DNA from: Kiloniella laminariae DSM 19542
Lineage (GTDB): Bacteria; Pseudomonadota; Alphaproteobacteria; Kiloniellales; Kiloniellaceae
DNA length: 64,000 nt
Direction: 5' to 3'
NCBI RefSeq assembly: GCF_000374005.1
Contig: NZ_KB893168.1
Location: 100,441-164,440, forward strand
The first letter of the stretch is position 1. Each line of letters starts with the position of its first letter. Shown one piece after another: positions 63,866 to 64,000 of the stretch. Under the pieces are notes generated by a model. That model was not told the DNA's origin and searched no databases. It saw only the letters and a list, made by a program, of their open reading frames with translations. The position numbers and the translations under genes were made by a program.

Positions 63866-64000
63866 TCAGATAAATTTTTTGAACATCTTGGTTTGGTCAA
63901 ACAACTCCTCCAGAATTTTCATTCTGTCTTTGGTTTCATCCCAGGTTTCGTTTTGCACAGCAGCAATAACCGCCTCAACCAGGAACAGTGTCACCACAAG
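63866..64000 (-). CDS. C-terminal end of a minus-strand gene, possibly RpiR/MurR-type regulator
   Basis: The last 44 codons of a gene entering from the right edge, ending at TGA 63866. The visible part (LVVTLFLVEAVIAAVQNETW, then a helix ending DQTKMFKKFI) resembles the tail after a SIS domain in RpiR-family regulators. With only the tail visible, the family is tentative. Confidence 0.5.
   Translation of the reverse strand, partial: LVVTLFLVEAVIAAVQNETWDETKDRMKILEELFDQTKMFKKFI

Noticed and set aside
1..64000. CRISPR arrays, tRNA or rRNA genes, intact IS elements, replication origin
   Set aside because: No regular spaced repeats, cloverleaf candidates, rRNA segments, or complete transposase with terminal repeats were seen by eye.

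Overview
The window reads as a chromosomal segment of a heterotrophic, probably marine alphaproteobacterium, perhaps Rhodospirillales, Kiloniellales or Sneathiellales. This is inferred from gene families and order: a LiuR-type MerR regulator heading a liu operon, a SoeABC-type sulfite dehydrogenase, a Liv transporter with an embedded acyl-CoA ligase, and DUF1127 mini-proteins. No rRNA, tRNA, CRISPR array or intact insertion sequence was seen.

Layout. 0-1.5 kb: the end of a polyamine-type ABC transporter operon. 2.4-4.6 kb: a chemoreceptor. 5.0-12.7 kb: a MocR/TauR-like regulator, a phosphate acyltransferase and soeABC, ending at a strong terminator; this looks like the terminal part of a sulfonate catabolic route. 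12.7-15.4 kb: leucine dehydrogenase, a divergent Lrp regulator and a conserved hypothetical protein. 15.5-23 kb: a complete lower valine pathway (mmsA, isobutyryl-CoA dehydrogenase, 3-hydroxyisobutyryl-CoA hydrolase, mmsB, acyl-CoA ligase) with a divergent LysR regulator. 23-26.7 kb: a secreted phytase-like esterase, a VOC protein and an AraC regulator. 26.8-36.4 kb: the leucine/isovalerate operon (MerR, thioesterase, liuA, liuB, liuC, liuD, liuE, an HSD10-like dehydrogenase and a thiolase). 36.4-37.4 kb: a small decayed accessory island with an IS3 transposase remnant, an AT-rich lipoprotein and a broken zinc-peptidase toxin-like fragment. 37.4-46.4 kb: a seven-gene transport and activation operon (livG, acyl-CoA ligase, livH, livM, livK, livF, PaaK-like ligase) behind a second LiuR-like regulator. 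46.8-52.8 kb: a membrane AraC regulator, a secreted hydrolase, two tiny DUF1127 genes, and an SDR-SDR-flavin oxidase operon under tandem palindromes. 52.8-57.9 kb: rsgA, trhO, two paralogous lipoproteins, a GNAT acetyltransferase and threonine synthase. 58.3-62.9 kb: a LysR regulator, a cystine-type ABC transporter (tcyJLN) and cysE. 62.9-64 kb: a minimal mer cassette (merR, merF, GDCCVxC protein) and the end of another gene.

How the genes work together. Branched-chain and short acyl catabolism dominates. Leucine dehydrogenase deaminates the amino acids, the mms-type operon takes isobutyryl-CoA to the propionyl-CoA level, and the liu operon takes isovaleryl-CoA to acetyl-CoA and acetoacetate. 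The Liv-type operon, with a CoA ligase gene inside it and another at its distal end, probably imports and activates a carboxylic acid. The two LiuR-like regulators carry nearly the same upstream DNA element, which suggests cross-control. A sulfur theme (SoeABC, cystine uptake, CysE, rhodanese-fold TrhO) recurs.

The least expected items are the toxin-like remnant beside a lipoprotein gene, the tandem operators at 50.0 kb, the SDR lacking its catalytic tyrosine, the duplicated lipoproteins at 55 kb, and the regulator pair with matching operators.
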